Origin: Belliella pelovolcani
Lineage (GTDB): Bacteria; Bacteroidota; Bacteroidia; Cytophagales; Cyclobacteriaceae
Assembly (NCBI RefSeq): GCF_900156785.1
Contig: NZ_FTOP01000011.1
Span: forward strand, 1-64,000
Direction of reading: 5' to 3'
Length of the DNA: 64,000 bases
Notes under the pieces: generated by a model
Databases searched by the model: none
What the model was told of the DNA's origin: nothing
What the model saw: the letters and a program-made list of their open reading frames with translations, nothing else
Shown here: positions 50,454 through 59,459 of the stretch, in pieces
How positions within the stretch are numbered: the first letter of the stretch is position 1
How the letters are laid out: each line of letters begins with the position of its first letter
Translations under genes and position numbers: made by a program

Positions 50454-51917
50454 TTATTGAATCATTTTGATTCTTTCTTGAATAGCATCACTGATATTTT
50501 TCTCTTCAATCAACTGTCCTTGTCTGATTTTAGAATCAAGAGAGGAACCTACAAAAATTCTTTCGTCAGCTCTCAATCTTGCTCCAGTTGTTTCTTGCCC
50601 CGTAATTCTTGAAATAGCAGTCTGAAGGAGTGGATCTCTAGTATCTCCAAATTCTCTGAAAGGAAGGTTGTCAATTTCACGGACTCTTACATTAGGTTCA
50701 AAGCCTGTACCATAGTCAGACTGATCTAAGCTGTTAAAACTTTTTGATATAATAGGCAACAGACCATAAGCATTATTAGGATTATCTCGGTCTTGAAGAG
50801 CCGCTGAACCTACATTTTTCCCGGTTGTCCTATCTCCGATAATTTCAACTTGCATATGTGGTTTTAGTCCATTGATGATCAATTCACTGGCAGAAGCTGT
50901 TCTCGTTGAAGTTAGGATATAAACTTTACCTCCTTCGAGTTGATTGCCAATGTTTTCAGTTTTATCTCTAAATTTAGTTTGTATATTTTGAAATTGTGAA
51001 AATTGGGATAGGAAACTATTATATCTGGTCTTCGAGAATATTTTTTCAGAATCCACATTTGGTGCGATTAAGCTAGCTAGATTCACTGCGCTAGAGACAA
51101 AACCACCTCCGTTGTATCTAAAATCTACAATCAATTGATTTACGCCTTCGGATTTAAATTTTGCGAAAATTTGATCCATTTGAAGATCATATCGATTATC
51201 CATTTGGTTGTTTTCGCCACTGTTGACACCAGGTGCAAAAAAATGATATACTAAATAACCTATTTTATGATTCTCAATTGTGAAAACTGTATCTAAGAAG
51301 TTAGGGTTTTCCTCGATTTCTATTGTATTGAGGTTGAAACTCTGGGGAGCACCATACATATTGGAGTTTTCATCAAAGCGTCTAATCGTAACACTATGCT
51401 GAGATGATCTCAATCTTAAAACTGATTGATAATTGCTCAATGTCATAGTAGTACCATTGATTTGGGTTAATAGATCACCCCTCCTTAATCCTTCGTTAGC
51501 AGCAGGACTATTCTTTTTCACATAAGTGATAAGTCCAACCACATTTTCATTGTCGTTACTTTCTCTCAGTAAAGTCAATTCATATCCTGCTTCTGTGGAG
51601 ACTCCTGAAAGACCACTTACCAATTCTTGGTAATTTGGATAAATAGCTGAAAATCTATCTGTTGGTTTGAACAAAAATGATTCAAAATATGCTGTAGGAT
51701 CAGAGGTATTAGCGATAGGGGTTCTCATGTCTTCCAACCAATAATACACCTCATCCATTACATTTTTAATCCAATTATTGATTCGTATATTCGGGTTAGG
51801 TGCTTGGGTGTCATTAGTTGGCTGTAAATCATCTTCATCTTTACATGACTGAAATAATAAAGTACTTGAAAGCACAAGAAGCAATATTAAGCGATGATAA
51901 AATTTAAACGTATTCAT
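50454..51917 (-). CDS. S41-family processing protease lipoprotein
   Basis: A 487-residue lipoprotein (lipobox LFQSC, Cys25). An N-terminal helical region precedes a PDZ domain (about 110-200, with SPAANEGLRRGDLLTQING). The S41 core (about 215-430) follows with VDFRYNGGGFVSSAVNLA, nucleophile Ser in TSTRTASASELIING and Lys in GDRTTGKNVGS. The Ser-Lys dyad is complete. Such C-terminal processing peptidases trim or degrade envelope proteins. The gene has its own promoter box TATATTTG and ends at a shared terminator. It is not part of an operon. Confidence 0.9.
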   Translation of the reverse strand: MNTFKFYHRLILLLVLSSTLLFQSCKDEDDLQPTNDTQAPNPNIRINNWIKNVMDEVYYWLEDMRTPIANTSDPTAYFESFLFKPTDRFSAIYPNYQELVSGLSGVSTEAGYELTLLRESNDNENVVGLITYVKKNSPAANEGLRRGDLLTQINGTTMTLSNYQSVLRLRSSQHSVTIRRFDENSNMYGAPQSFNLNTIEIEENPNFLDTVFTIENHKIGYLVYHFFAPGVNSGENNQMDNRYDLQMDQIFAKFKSEGVNQLIVDFRYNGGGFVSSAVNLASLIAPNVDSEKIFSKTRYNSFLSQFSQFQNIQTKFRDKTENIGNQLEGGKVYILTSTRTASASELIINGLKPHMQVEIIGDRTTGKNVGSAALQDRDNPNNAYGLLPIISKSFNSLDQSDYGTGFEPNVRVREIDNLPFREFGDTRDPLLQTAISRITGQETTGARLRADERIFVGSSLDSKIRQGQLIEEKNISDAIQERIKMIQ

Positions 51918-51937
51918 AACTGCTATTTTTAGAATAA

Positions 51938-51945
51938 CAAATATA
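51938..51945 (-). promoter_or_regulatory. Promoter -7 box of the S41 protease gene
   Basis: On the minus strand TATATTTG matches TAnnTTTG exactly. It lies 20 bp before the ATG at 51917 and predicts a leader of about 14 nt. Confidence 0.6.
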
Positions 51946-52013
51946 TATTTTTTATGTTTTAATATAAACGAAATAGAGAGGATGTTTCGATTAGATGAGC
52001 CAAAAAAAACACC

Positions 52014-52724
52014 TCAATAAGAGGTGTTGATTGAAATATCTGATGTTTTGCTGTCAAGCAATTGACCCCTCTCACATTTGAGAACCCGATAAGGATATTT
52101 TCTTAATAAATCATGATTATGAGTAGCCATCAAAATTGCAGTCCCTTGCTTGTTGATTTCTTGGAATAGCTTAAAAACACCATCTGCTACATCGGGATCC
52201 AAATTCCCGGTAGGTTCATCAGCCAAAAGAATCTCTGGATCATTGATCAATGCCCTAGCTATCACCACGCGCTGTTGCTCTCCCCCAGATAGTTGGTGAG
52301 GCATTTTACTGGCCGCATCTGCTAGGCCTACTTGCATCAATACCTCAGCCATCCGATTTTTCATTTTGCTTTTATCCTTCCAGCCAGTAGCTTTCATTAC
52401 AAAAAATAGATTTTCTGCTACCGATCGATCAGGGAATAATTGAAAATCTTGAAATACAATTCCTAACTTTCTTCGGAGAAAAGGTACTTCCTTGGTTTTA
52501 ATTTTACTAAGATCAAAACCAACGATTTCCGCTTGCCCCATTTTTAGAGGAAGATCCGCATACAAGGTTTTTAATAAAGAACTTTTACCACTACCTGTTC
52601 TTCCTATTAAAAACACAAATTCCTTTTTTTCTATACTAAAAGTCACATTGGTTAATACGGCATCAAGGCCTTGGAATATCCCGGCTTCCTGTACATGTAT
52701 GATAGGTTCTGTTTGAAAATCCAT
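52014..52724 (-). CDS. ftsE: FtsE-like ABC ATPase
   Basis: A 236-residue stand-alone ABC ATPase with all motifs: Walker A GRTGSGKSS, Q-loop GIVFQDFQLFPDRSV, signature LSGGEQQRVVIARAL, Walker B ILLADEPTGNLD and the switch His in MATHNHDLL. Sequence details (LFPDRSVAENL) match the FtsE/MacB group. FtsE with FtsX controls septal peptidoglycan hydrolases during division. No ftsX gene is adjacent; instead a 67-residue protein gene precedes it by two bases. The FtsE name follows group similarity and could also fit a lipoprotein exporter ATPase. Confidence 0.75.
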   Translation of the reverse strand: MDFQTEPIIHVQEAGIFQGLDAVLTNVTFSIEKKEFVFLIGRTGSGKSSLLKTLYADLPLKMGQAEIVGFDLSKIKTKEVPFLRRKLGIVFQDFQLFPDRSVAENLFFVMKATGWKDKSKMKNRMAEVLMQVGLADAASKMPHQLSGGEQQRVVIARALINDPEILLADEPTGNLDPDVADGVFKLFQEINKQGTAILMATHNHDLLRKYPYRVLKCERGQLLDSKTSDISINTSY

Positions 52725-52726
52725 TG

Positions 52727-52930
52727 TTACAACTCAAGTTTTTGTAATTTCCCAAAAGGAAGGTCTTGAATCAATTTTTCTAATTCATCCTCCTTGCCCT
52801 CAAGCCCAAACTTTTCAGCATTCTTCATTGGTCGATCAGCTCTAAAGTATGCCACTAATACAAAGTTCTCATCTCTGATTTGAATGTAGTCTGGAATTTT
52901 AGCTTTACCTTTTACTTTAATGATGTACAT
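52727..52930 (-). CDS. Small conserved-looking protein coupled to the FtsE-like gene
   Basis: A 67-residue, charged, soluble protein without a signal peptide: a beta-strand start MYIIKVKGKAKIPDYIQIRD, then FVLVAYFRADRPMKN and a helical C-terminus ELEKLIQDLPFGKLQKLEL. Its stop is two bases before the ftsE-like start, so it is first in that operon. I do not recognise a family. The tight coupling suggests a role with the ATPase, for example as an accessory factor. The coding call is supported by spacing and clean composition. Confidence 0.65.
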   Translation of the reverse strand: MYIIKVKGKAKIPDYIQIRDENFVLVAYFRADRPMKNAEKFGLEGKEDELEKLIQDLPFGKLQKLEL

Positions 52931-52963
52931 AGGGATTTTATTGTAGTGGATTTGGATAAATTA

Positions 52964-53018
52964 CCCATGATATACATTATTCAGCATTGATTGTTTACAG
53001 ATAAATGTACATCATGGG
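52964..53018. terminator. Long stem-loop downstream of the aldolase gene
   Basis: CCCATGATATACATT (52964-52978) and AATGTACATCATGGG (53004-53018) form a 15-bp stem with one mismatch around a 25-nt loop. It begins nine bases after the fsa-type stop on the minus strand. There is no strong T-run, so it may be a terminator or a transcript-stabilising 3' hairpin. Confidence 0.5.
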
Positions 53019-53026
53019 CTTTCAGA

Positions 53027-53686
53027 TTATTTTCCAGCTGCCTTGGCGTGGTCAGCTAAGAATGTAGCCAAACCAGAATCTGTCAAAGGATGCTTCAATA
53101 GACCTGTGATTACTTTCAATGGACAAGTGACCACATCTGCACCGATTTCTGCACATTTGATCAAATGCATAGTATGTCTAACTGAAGCAGCGAGTACTTC
53201 TGTAGCGAAACCATAAGTACTATAAATATGTACGATTTGTTCGATCAACTCCAAGCCATCGTAAGAGATATCATCCAATCTTCCAATAAATGGAGAAAGG
53301 TATGTAGCCCCAGCTTTTGCGGCAAGAATCGCCTGACCAGCTGAAAAAACTAGTGTACAGTTTGTTCTGATCCCTTCTGAATGGAAGTACTTAATTGCTT
53401 TTACACCATCTTTGATCATTGGAATTTTTACCACAATCTTATCATCGATTTTGGCTAGTTCTTTTCCTTCTTTGATCATTCCCTCAAAGTCTGTAGAGAT
53501 GACTTCAGCACTTACTTTATCATCTACAATATCGCAGATAGCTTTGTAGTGTGCTCTTACATTTGCATCTCCGCTGATGCCTTCTTTGGCCATCAAGGAG
53601 GGGTTGGTGGTCACGCCATCAAGTACGCCTAGATCATAGGCTTCTTTGATTTCGTCAAGATTTGCGGTGTCAATAAAGAATTTCAT
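53027..53686 (-). CDS. fsa: Transaldolase/fructose-6-phosphate aldolase-like (TalC/Fsa)
   Basis: A 219-residue short transaldolase-family enzyme. It begins [20 protein letters not shown], has [12 protein letters not shown], the Schiff-base Lys in [13 protein letters not shown], and [19 protein letters not shown] near the active site. This subfamily either transfers dihydroxyacetone units (transaldolase) or cleaves fructose 6-phosphate. Residues deciding between the two cannot be judged safely by eye, so both names stay possible. It has a -7 box TAACTTTG at 53729-53722 on the minus strand and stands alone. Confidence 0.92.
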   Translation of the reverse strand: MKFFIDTANLDEIKEAYDLGVLDGVTTNPSLMAKEGISGDANVRAHYKAICDIVDDKVSAEVISTDFEGMIKEGKELAKIDDKIVVKIPMIKDGVKAIKYFHSEGIRTNCTLVFSAGQAILAAKAGATYLSPFIGRLDDISYDGLELIEQIVHIYSTYGFATEVLAASVRHTMHLIKCAEIGADVVTCPLKVITGLLKHPLTDSGLATFLADHAKAAGK

Positions 53687-53721
53687 TGCTATTAGGTTTA
53701 AAGATTGTTTTTATAATGCAA

Positions 53722-53729
53722 CAAAGTTA
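53722..53729 (-). promoter_or_regulatory. Promoter -7 box of the fsa-type gene
   Basis: On the minus strand TAACTTTG matches TAnnTTTG, the same octamer used by the mgsA-pfkA promoter. It predicts a leader of about 29 nt before the ATG at 53686. Confidence 0.55.
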
Positions 53730-53829
53730 AAGGAATATCTAGGATTTGGAAGGTTCCAGAAATGCTTTATTCCAAAAAGAACTATTAAATTCCGATTTGG
53801 TGTTGTAACCTGTTTTTAAAGCGAATTTT

Positions 53830-55581
53830 ATGTCGAAAGCAAAAAGAAGTGAAAATAGAGTCACCATGACTCAGGTTTTCAAAACCATCATCTGGCCAAG
53901 GAAAAAACAACTCTTCATAGGTTTAATATTGATTGTAATCAGTAGACTTTCAGGTCTAGTGCTTCCAGGGGCCTCAAAAATTCTCGTCGATGACGTCATA
54001 CCATCCAATGATTTAAGTTTATTAAAATGGCTGGTCTTAGGTGTGGTCTTGGCTATTACTATACAATCTGTAACATCTTATGCTTTGACACAAATCCTCA
54101 GTGTTGAAGCACAGCACTTGATCGCTAAGCTTAGGGCCAAAGTACAGAAACACATTATCCAACTTCCTGTCAGGTTTTTTGACAATACTAAAACTGGAGA
54201 ACTCGTGTCTAGAATCATGACTGATGTAGAGGGTGTTAGAAATCTTGTCGGAACTGGTTTCGCTCAGATGATAGGTGGGATTTTGACAGCAATTATTTCT
54301 TTGGTTCTATTGATCTATATCAGTCCGTTGATGACTTTATACGTATTGGTGCCTGTGATTATTTTTGGTTTGATTTCATTGAAAGCCTTTGGGAAGATCA
54401 GACCAATTTTTAGAGAAAGAGGCAAAATCAATGCAGAAGTAACAGGTAGATTGACAGAAACCTTGGGGGGTATTCGAGTCATCAAAGGCTTCAATGCTGA
54501 AGCACAAGAGATTAAGACATTTGAATATGGTGTGGAACGGCTATTTCTCAATGTAAAAGCAAGCCTGACAGCCACGAGTTTTGTGACGTCTTCAGCTACT
54601 TTTCTATTAGGGCTTGCCTCAGCAGGGATCATGGGGATCGGTGGCTATATGATCATGGATGGGCAGATGACCTTCGGTGACTTTCTTGCTTTTACTTTGT
54701 ATTTAGGTTTTATGATTGCTCCAATAGTTCAAATGAGCAACATAGGAAGTCAGTTTACAGAAGCATTTGCAGGCTTGGATAGAACAGAGGAAATTATGAA
54801 TATGCCTTTGGAAAACTCAAGTGGAAACAGAAAGATACAATTGCCTAAAATAAAAGGAGATATACAATTCAAAGCTGTTTCTTTTGCTTATGAAGAAGGG
54901 AAAGACGTATTACATGAGATTTCATTTCTAGCTCCAGCAGGTTCAGTGAATGCATTGGTTGGAACTTCGGGTTCTGGTAAGACTACTATAGCTGGTATAG
55001 CCGCTTCTTTTTTGAATCCTGAATCAGGAAGGGTATTAATAGATGGTGTAGATTTGCAAGAAGTTACACTTGAAAGTTTTAGGTCACAATTGGGAGTAGT
55101 ACTTCAAGATGATTTTTTATTTGAAGGTACCATCAAAGAAAATATTCTCTTTCCCCGTCCAAGTGCGTCATCGGAAGATTTGCAGAATGCTGTGAAGGCG
55201 GCACACGTGGATGAATTTACCGATAGGTTTGAAGAAGGGCTAGATACCTTGATAGGAGAGAGAGGGGTTAAATTATCTGGAGGACAAAGACAGCGAATAG
55301 CTATTGCCAGAGCGATATTGGCAGATCCAAGGATTTTGGTTTTAGATGAAGCGACTTCCAACCTGGACACTGAAAGTGAGTCCTTGATTCAAGCAAGTTT
55401 GAAAGAATTAATGCAAGGCAGAACCACCTTCGTCATTGCACACAGGCTGAGTACTATCAGACAAGCTGACCAAATATTGGTGATTGAACAAGGTAGAATC
55501 GTAGAACAAGGGCAGCACGAAGAACTTATCGAGAGGCAGGGAAGGTATTATCAACTTTATACCTATCAGGCTAGAATATGA
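53830..55581 (+). CDS. MsbA-like ABC exporter (fused permease-ATPase)
   Basis: A 583-residue half-transporter. Six transmembrane helices fill residues 25-315, and the nucleotide-binding domain runs from about 345 to the end. Every ATPase motif is intact: Walker A VGTSGSGKTT, Q-loop LGVVLQDDFLFEGTI, signature LSGGQRQRIAIARA, Walker B LVLDEATSNLD and the switch His in IAHRLST. It would export lipid A, lipids or drugs as a homodimer. It is monocistronic, with a long terminator starting at its stop codon. It gives a useful reference for the degenerate ABC protein at 41767. Confidence 0.93.
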   Translation: MSKAKRSENRVTMTQVFKTIIWPRKKQLFIGLILIVISRLSGLVLPGASKILVDDVIPSNDLSLLKWLVLGVVLAITIQSVTSYALTQILSVEAQHLIAKLRAKVQKHIIQLPVRFFDNTKTGELVSRIMTDVEGVRNLVGTGFAQMIGGILTAIISLVLLIYISPLMTLYVLVPVIIFGLISLKAFGKIRPIFRERGKINAEVTGRLTETLGGIRVIKGFNAEAQEIKTFEYGVERLFLNVKASLTATSFVTSSATFLLGLASAGIMGIGGYMIMDGQMTFGDFLAFTLYLGFMIAPIVQMSNIGSQFTEAFAGLDRTEEIMNMPLENSSGNRKIQLPKIKGDIQFKAVSFAYEEGKDVLHEISFLAPAGSVNALVGTSGSGKTTIAGIAASFLNPESGRVLIDGVDLQEVTLESFRSQLGVVLQDDFLFEGTIKENILFPRPSASSEDLQNAVKAAHVDEFTDRFEEGLDTLIGERGVKLSGGQRQRIAIARAILADPRILVLDEATSNLDTESESLIQASLKELMQGRTTFVIAHRLSTIRQADQILVIEQGRIVEQGQHEELIERQGRYYQLYTYQARI

Positions 55582-55620
55582 AATAGAAAAAGAGAAGCAG
55601 TCGCTTCTCTTTTTCTATTT
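55581..55620. terminator. Strong bidirectional terminator after the MsbA-like gene
   Basis: An 18-bp perfect stem formed by AAATAGAAAAAGAGAAGC (55581-55598) and GCTTCTCTTTTTCTATTT (55603-55620) with loop AGTC. It begins at the last base of the stop codon and lies 17 bp before the convergent M23 gene end. Confidence 0.85.
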
Positions 55621-55637
55621 ATGAATTATTTGTCAGT

Positions 55638-56615
55638 TTATGATAGTGATTGGTTTTCTTTAGAAGCTAATTCAAGTATCTTCTCATACTCGCTTGGTTC
55701 AAGGTCTTTGAAGAAGTAATGTACAGGATTGACGTACCTGCCATCTTTCAATATTTCGTAGTGAACATGTGGAGCCGTGGATGATCCTGTATTACCTACA
55801 GTGCCAATTTGGTCTCCTCTTTTTACTCTTTGACCCTTGCGCACGCTGAATTCATTCATGTGAGCGTATCGAGTGACAAACCCAAAACCATGGTCAATTT
55901 CTATGTATTTCCCATATCCTCCAAAAACTGTCTTGACATCAATCACAACACCATCTCCAGTTGCATAAATGGGCGTCCCTTTAGGAGCAGAAAAATCAAC
56001 TCCAGTATGCATTTTTCTCACTTTAAGAATTGGATGAAGTCTATTCCCAAAGCCAGATGCAAGTCGTGTCAATTCTTCATTGATAATGGGTTGGATTGCT
56101 GGGATAGATGCCCAATATTCTTCTTTATTGAGCGCCATTTCAGAGACTTCATCGTAACTGAGGTTTTGGACATAGAGCTGTCTTTTGAGGTCATCAACCT
56201 TAGATCTAAGATCAATGATCAATTTTTCTGGATTAAGTCCTTTTTCTTTGATCTCTTTATATCGATCAGTACCACCTATCCCCGCTCTTCTGATATCTGA
56301 TGGAATTGGTTCTGTCTCAAAAATCACTCTGTAAAGGTTATCGTCTCTTTGCTGAAGGTCAGCCAGCATTTGGCTCATTTGACTAACCTCAGACTCCATC
56401 AATTGATAATAATATTTGAGCTCTTTATTTTCTTTTTTTAGAATTAGCTCTTTCGGGCTATCAAAATAATAATTGAATACGATCAAAATTCCCACTGCCA
56501 GAATCAAAGCAGAAGAAAGAAAGCCAAGGGTGTTTAATGTAATATCCCACTTGCTACGCTGGTATCTTTCGTATTTACAGGTTTTTGGGTCGTAGTAATA
56601 TTTTATTCTACTCAT
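55638..56615 (-). CDS. M23-family membrane-anchored endopeptidase
   Basis: A 325-residue protein with a 30-residue basic cytoplasmic end, one transmembrane helix (LGFLSSALILAVGILIVFNY), a coiled coil (about 55-115), then the LytM/M23 domain (about 190-305). Metal ligands are in MHTGVDFSAP (His, Asp) and APHVHYEI (HxH), with YAHM supplying another His. The ligands are complete, so it should cut peptidoglycan cross-bridges. It is divergent from alaS and has a TATATTTG promoter box on the minus strand (56697-56690). Confidence 0.92.
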   Translation of the reverse strand: MSRIKYYYDPKTCKYERYQRSKWDITLNTLGFLSSALILAVGILIVFNYYFDSPKELILKKENKELKYYYQLMESEVSQMSQMLADLQQRDDNLYRVIFETEPIPSDIRRAGIGGTDRYKEIKEKGLNPEKLIIDLRSKVDDLKRQLYVQNLSYDEVSEMALNKEEYWASIPAIQPIINEELTRLASGFGNRLHPILKVRKMHTGVDFSAPKGTPIYATGDGVVIDVKTVFGGYGKYIEIDHGFGFVTRYAHMNEFSVRKGQRVKRGDQIGTVGNTGSSTAPHVHYEILKDGRYVNPVHYFFKDLEPSEYEKILELASKENQSLS

Positions 56616-56689
56616 TATAATTTGCAGGGTAATTATTCTAATTTTGCAAACCTCAGTGGGGTTTGGGTGATTTCTTAGTCCGAAGCTCG

Positions 56690-56697
56690 CAAATATA
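56690..56697 (-). promoter_or_regulatory. Promoter -7 box of the M23 peptidase gene
   Basis: On the minus strand TATATTTG matches TAnnTTTG exactly. It predicts a leader of about 68 nt. A TTTG lies upstream but at about 30 bases, too far for the standard -33 position. Confidence 0.5.
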
Positions 56698-56738
56698 TAA
56701 ATTTAGATAATATAATCCGAACATAGTCAAAAGCTTAC

Positions 56739-59363
56739 ATGGAAGCAAAGAAAGTCAGAAGTACCTTTATAGAATTTTTCCAAACCAAACAGCACCAGTT
56801 TGTTCCATCCTCACCAATAGTTGTCAAGAACGATCCTACTTTGATGTTTACCAATGCTGGGATGAATCAGTTCAAGGACTTTTTCCTTGGAAATGAAATC
56901 GCTAAGATCACTCGGGTAGCTAACAGTCAAAAGTGTCTTAGGGTTTCAGGAAAACACAATGACTTGGAGGAAGTAGGTGTAGATACTTATCACCACACCA
57001 TGTTCGAAATGCTTGGGAATTGGTCATTTGGAGATTATTTCAAAAAAGAAGCTATCGAATGGGCATGGGAGCTTTTGACGAAAGTATATCAGCTACCAAA
57101 GGACAGACTTTATGTTTCTGTGTTTGGAGGTGACGAGAAAGATGGTCTTGATAAGGACATGGAAGCTTTTGATCTTTGGAAAAATATTGTTTCGGAAGAT
57201 CGTATCATATTTGGTTCAAAGAAAGATAATTTTTGGGAAATGGGAGATACAGGTCCATGTGGTCCTTGCTCCGAAATTCACATAGATCTTCGTACAGATG
57301 AAGAAAGAAAAGCTGTCAGTGGTTTTGATCTAGTAAACAATGACCATCCACAAGTTATTGAAATCTGGAATCTTGTATTCATGCAGTTCAATAGATTGAG
57401 TGATGGTTCTTTGAAGGAATTACCAGCCAAGCATGTAGACACTGGGATGGGATTTGAGCGTTTGGTAAGAGCTATTCAGCAGAAATCCTCCAATTATGAT
57501 ACGGATGTATTCATGCCATTTATCAACTTCCTTGAAGGAAAATCTGGTAAAAAATATGGCCAGGATGAAAAAACTGACATTGCCATGCGTGTCATTGTCG
57601 ATCATATCAGAGCGATTTCTTTTACGATAGCAGATGGACAATTACCTTCTAACAATAAAGCTGGATATGTAATCAGAAGGATATTAAGAAGAGCTGTTCG
57701 TTATGGTTACACTTTCCTGGGCTTCCAAAAGCCGTTTATGTATGAGATGCTACCCATGCTTGCAGAGAGTTTTGGAGAGATTTTCCCAGAAGTTGTGGCT
57801 CAGCAGGATTTTATTGGCAGAGTCATTGAAGAAGAGGAAGCTTCTTTTTTAAGGACTTTGGATAATGGGTTAAAAATTCTGGATCAAATCAAAAATGAAC
57901 TTCAAGCATCAGGCGGTCAGGTGATCGATGGAAAGACAGCATTTGAGCTTTATGACACCTTTGGTTTTCCACTAGATCTCACTTCATTGATTGCCAGAGA
58001 AAATGGCCTTTCGGTGGATGAAAAGGGTTTTGCTGAAGAAATGGAAAAGCAAAAAAACAGATCAAGAGCAGCAGCAGAACAAGAAACTGGAGATTGGATC
58101 ATGGTCAGAGATGACGAGGGAGTGGAGTTTGTAGGTTATGATAACTTAACCGCACAAAGTAAAATCATAAAATATCGTCAGATCAAAGATAAGAAAGGAA
58201 ATAGATACCAGCTTGTTCTTGATCGTACACCTTTCTATGCAGAAAGTGGAGGTCAAGTAGGAGATACAGGGATTTTGATTTCTTCATCTGAAAAGATCAA
58301 GGTCATAGATACCAAAAAAGAAAACGATCTGATTGTACATTTTGTAGATAAACTGCCCTTAGAGCCAAATGCACAGTTTTCGGCAGAGGTAAATGCTACC
58401 AAGCGAAAGCTTACGATGAATAACCATACAGCAACCCACCTGTTGCAATCAGCACTCAAAGATGTTCTAGGAGATCATGTGCAGCAAAAAGGTTCTTTGG
58501 TGAATGAAGAACTGTTACGCTTTGATTTTTCACATTTCGCTAAATTGACAGATCAAGAAATAGCAAGGGTAGAAGCGATTGTCAATGCCAAGATCAGAGA
58601 AAATATTCAACTTTCCGAAGAAAGAAATGTGCCAATAGAAGAAGCAAAGACAAAAGGTGCAACAGCACTTTTTGGGGAGAAATATGGAGATTTTGTGAGG
58701 GTTATCACATTTGATCCGGAATTTTCAGTTGAGCTTTGTGGTGGCACCCATGTAAAGTCCACGGGAGCAATTGGACTATTTAAGATTGTATCAGAAGGTT
58801 CAATTTCTTCTGGTGTAAGAAGGATCGAAGCAATCACTGCTGAAGCTGCTGAAGCTTTTCTCAATAGTCAATTGACATTGGTGAAAGAAATCCAAGAATT
58901 ACTCAAGGCACCAAAAGATTTGAAAAAGGCGGTTGAATCTCTGATCCAAGAAAGAAATGACTTGCGAAAAGAAATTGAAATGCTACATAGCAAGCAAGCT
59001 GGAGTTTTGAAAGATGATCTCTTAAAACAAGTGGAAACAGGAGATGATCTAAATAAACTATTTGTAAAAGTCAGTTTACCTTCTGCTGAGGCTTTGAAGA
59101 AAATCGCTTTCGAACTCAAAAATGAAGTTCCAAATTTAATTGCAGTGATAGCTGCTGAAATTGATGGCAATCCGCAGATTGCCGTTGTAATCAATGAAAA
59201 TTTGGTATCAACAAAAGGGCTAAATGCGGGCCAAGCCATCCGAGAATTGGCAAAAGAGATTCAAGGAGGAGGAGGAGGTCAGCCTTTCTTCGCAACTGCG
59301 GGAGGGAAGAATCTTAGTGGATTAGATGCTGTAGTAGCCAAAGCTAAAACAATGTTTGCTTAA
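56739..59363 (+). CDS. alaS: Alanyl-tRNA synthetase
   Basis: An 874-residue enzyme with the complete bacterial AlaRS layout: a class II catalytic core (start VRSTFIEFFQTKQHQFVPSS, then MFTNAGMNQFKD, DTGPCGPCSEIH and GAGFERL-type GMGFERLVRAIQ), a tRNA-recognition region, an editing domain with NNHTATHLLQSALK and VELCGGTHVKSTG, a coiled linker, and a C-terminal domain with GGGGQPFFATAGGK. It charges tRNA-Ala and clears mischarged Ser/Gly. It is divergent from the M23 gene. gatB follows after 96 bp on the same strand. Confidence 0.98.
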   Translation: MEAKKVRSTFIEFFQTKQHQFVPSSPIVVKNDPTLMFTNAGMNQFKDFFLGNEIAKITRVANSQKCLRVSGKHNDLEEVGVDTYHHTMFEMLGNWSFGDYFKKEAIEWAWELLTKVYQLPKDRLYVSVFGGDEKDGLDKDMEAFDLWKNIVSEDRIIFGSKKDNFWEMGDTGPCGPCSEIHIDLRTDEERKAVSGFDLVNNDHPQVIEIWNLVFMQFNRLSDGSLKELPAKHVDTGMGFERLVRAIQQKSSNYDTDVFMPFINFLEGKSGKKYGQDEKTDIAMRVIVDHIRAISFTIADGQLPSNNKAGYVIRRILRRAVRYGYTFLGFQKPFMYEMLPMLAESFGEIFPEVVAQQDFIGRVIEEEEASFLRTLDNGLKILDQIKNELQASGGQVIDGKTAFELYDTFGFPLDLTSLIARENGLSVDEKGFAEEMEKQKNRSRAAAEQETGDWIMVRDDEGVEFVGYDNLTAQSKIIKYRQIKDKKGNRYQLVLDRTPFYAESGGQVGDTGILISSSEKIKVIDTKKENDLIVHFVDKLPLEPNAQFSAEVNATKRKLTMNNHTATHLLQSALKDVLGDHVQQKGSLVNEELLRFDFSHFAKLTDQEIARVEAIVNAKIRENIQLSEERNVPIEEAKTKGATALFGEKYGDFVRVITFDPEFSVELCGGTHVKSTGAIGLFKIVSEGSISSGVRRIEAITAEAAEAFLNSQLTLVKEIQELLKAPKDLKKAVESLIQERNDLRKEIEMLHSKQAGVLKDDLLKQVETGDDLNKLFVKVSLPSAEALKKIAFELKNEVPNLIAVIAAEIDGNPQIAVVINENLVSTKGLNAGQAIRELAKEIQGGGGGQPFFATAGGKNLSGLDAVVAKAKTMFA

Positions 59364-59459
59364 AATACCACATTTAAATAACCTCCAATTTGGTTTTAGA
59401 TGATTTCTGAGCCATTTTTGGACACTTCATTCGGTTATGTTCAATAAAGAAAAGAATTA

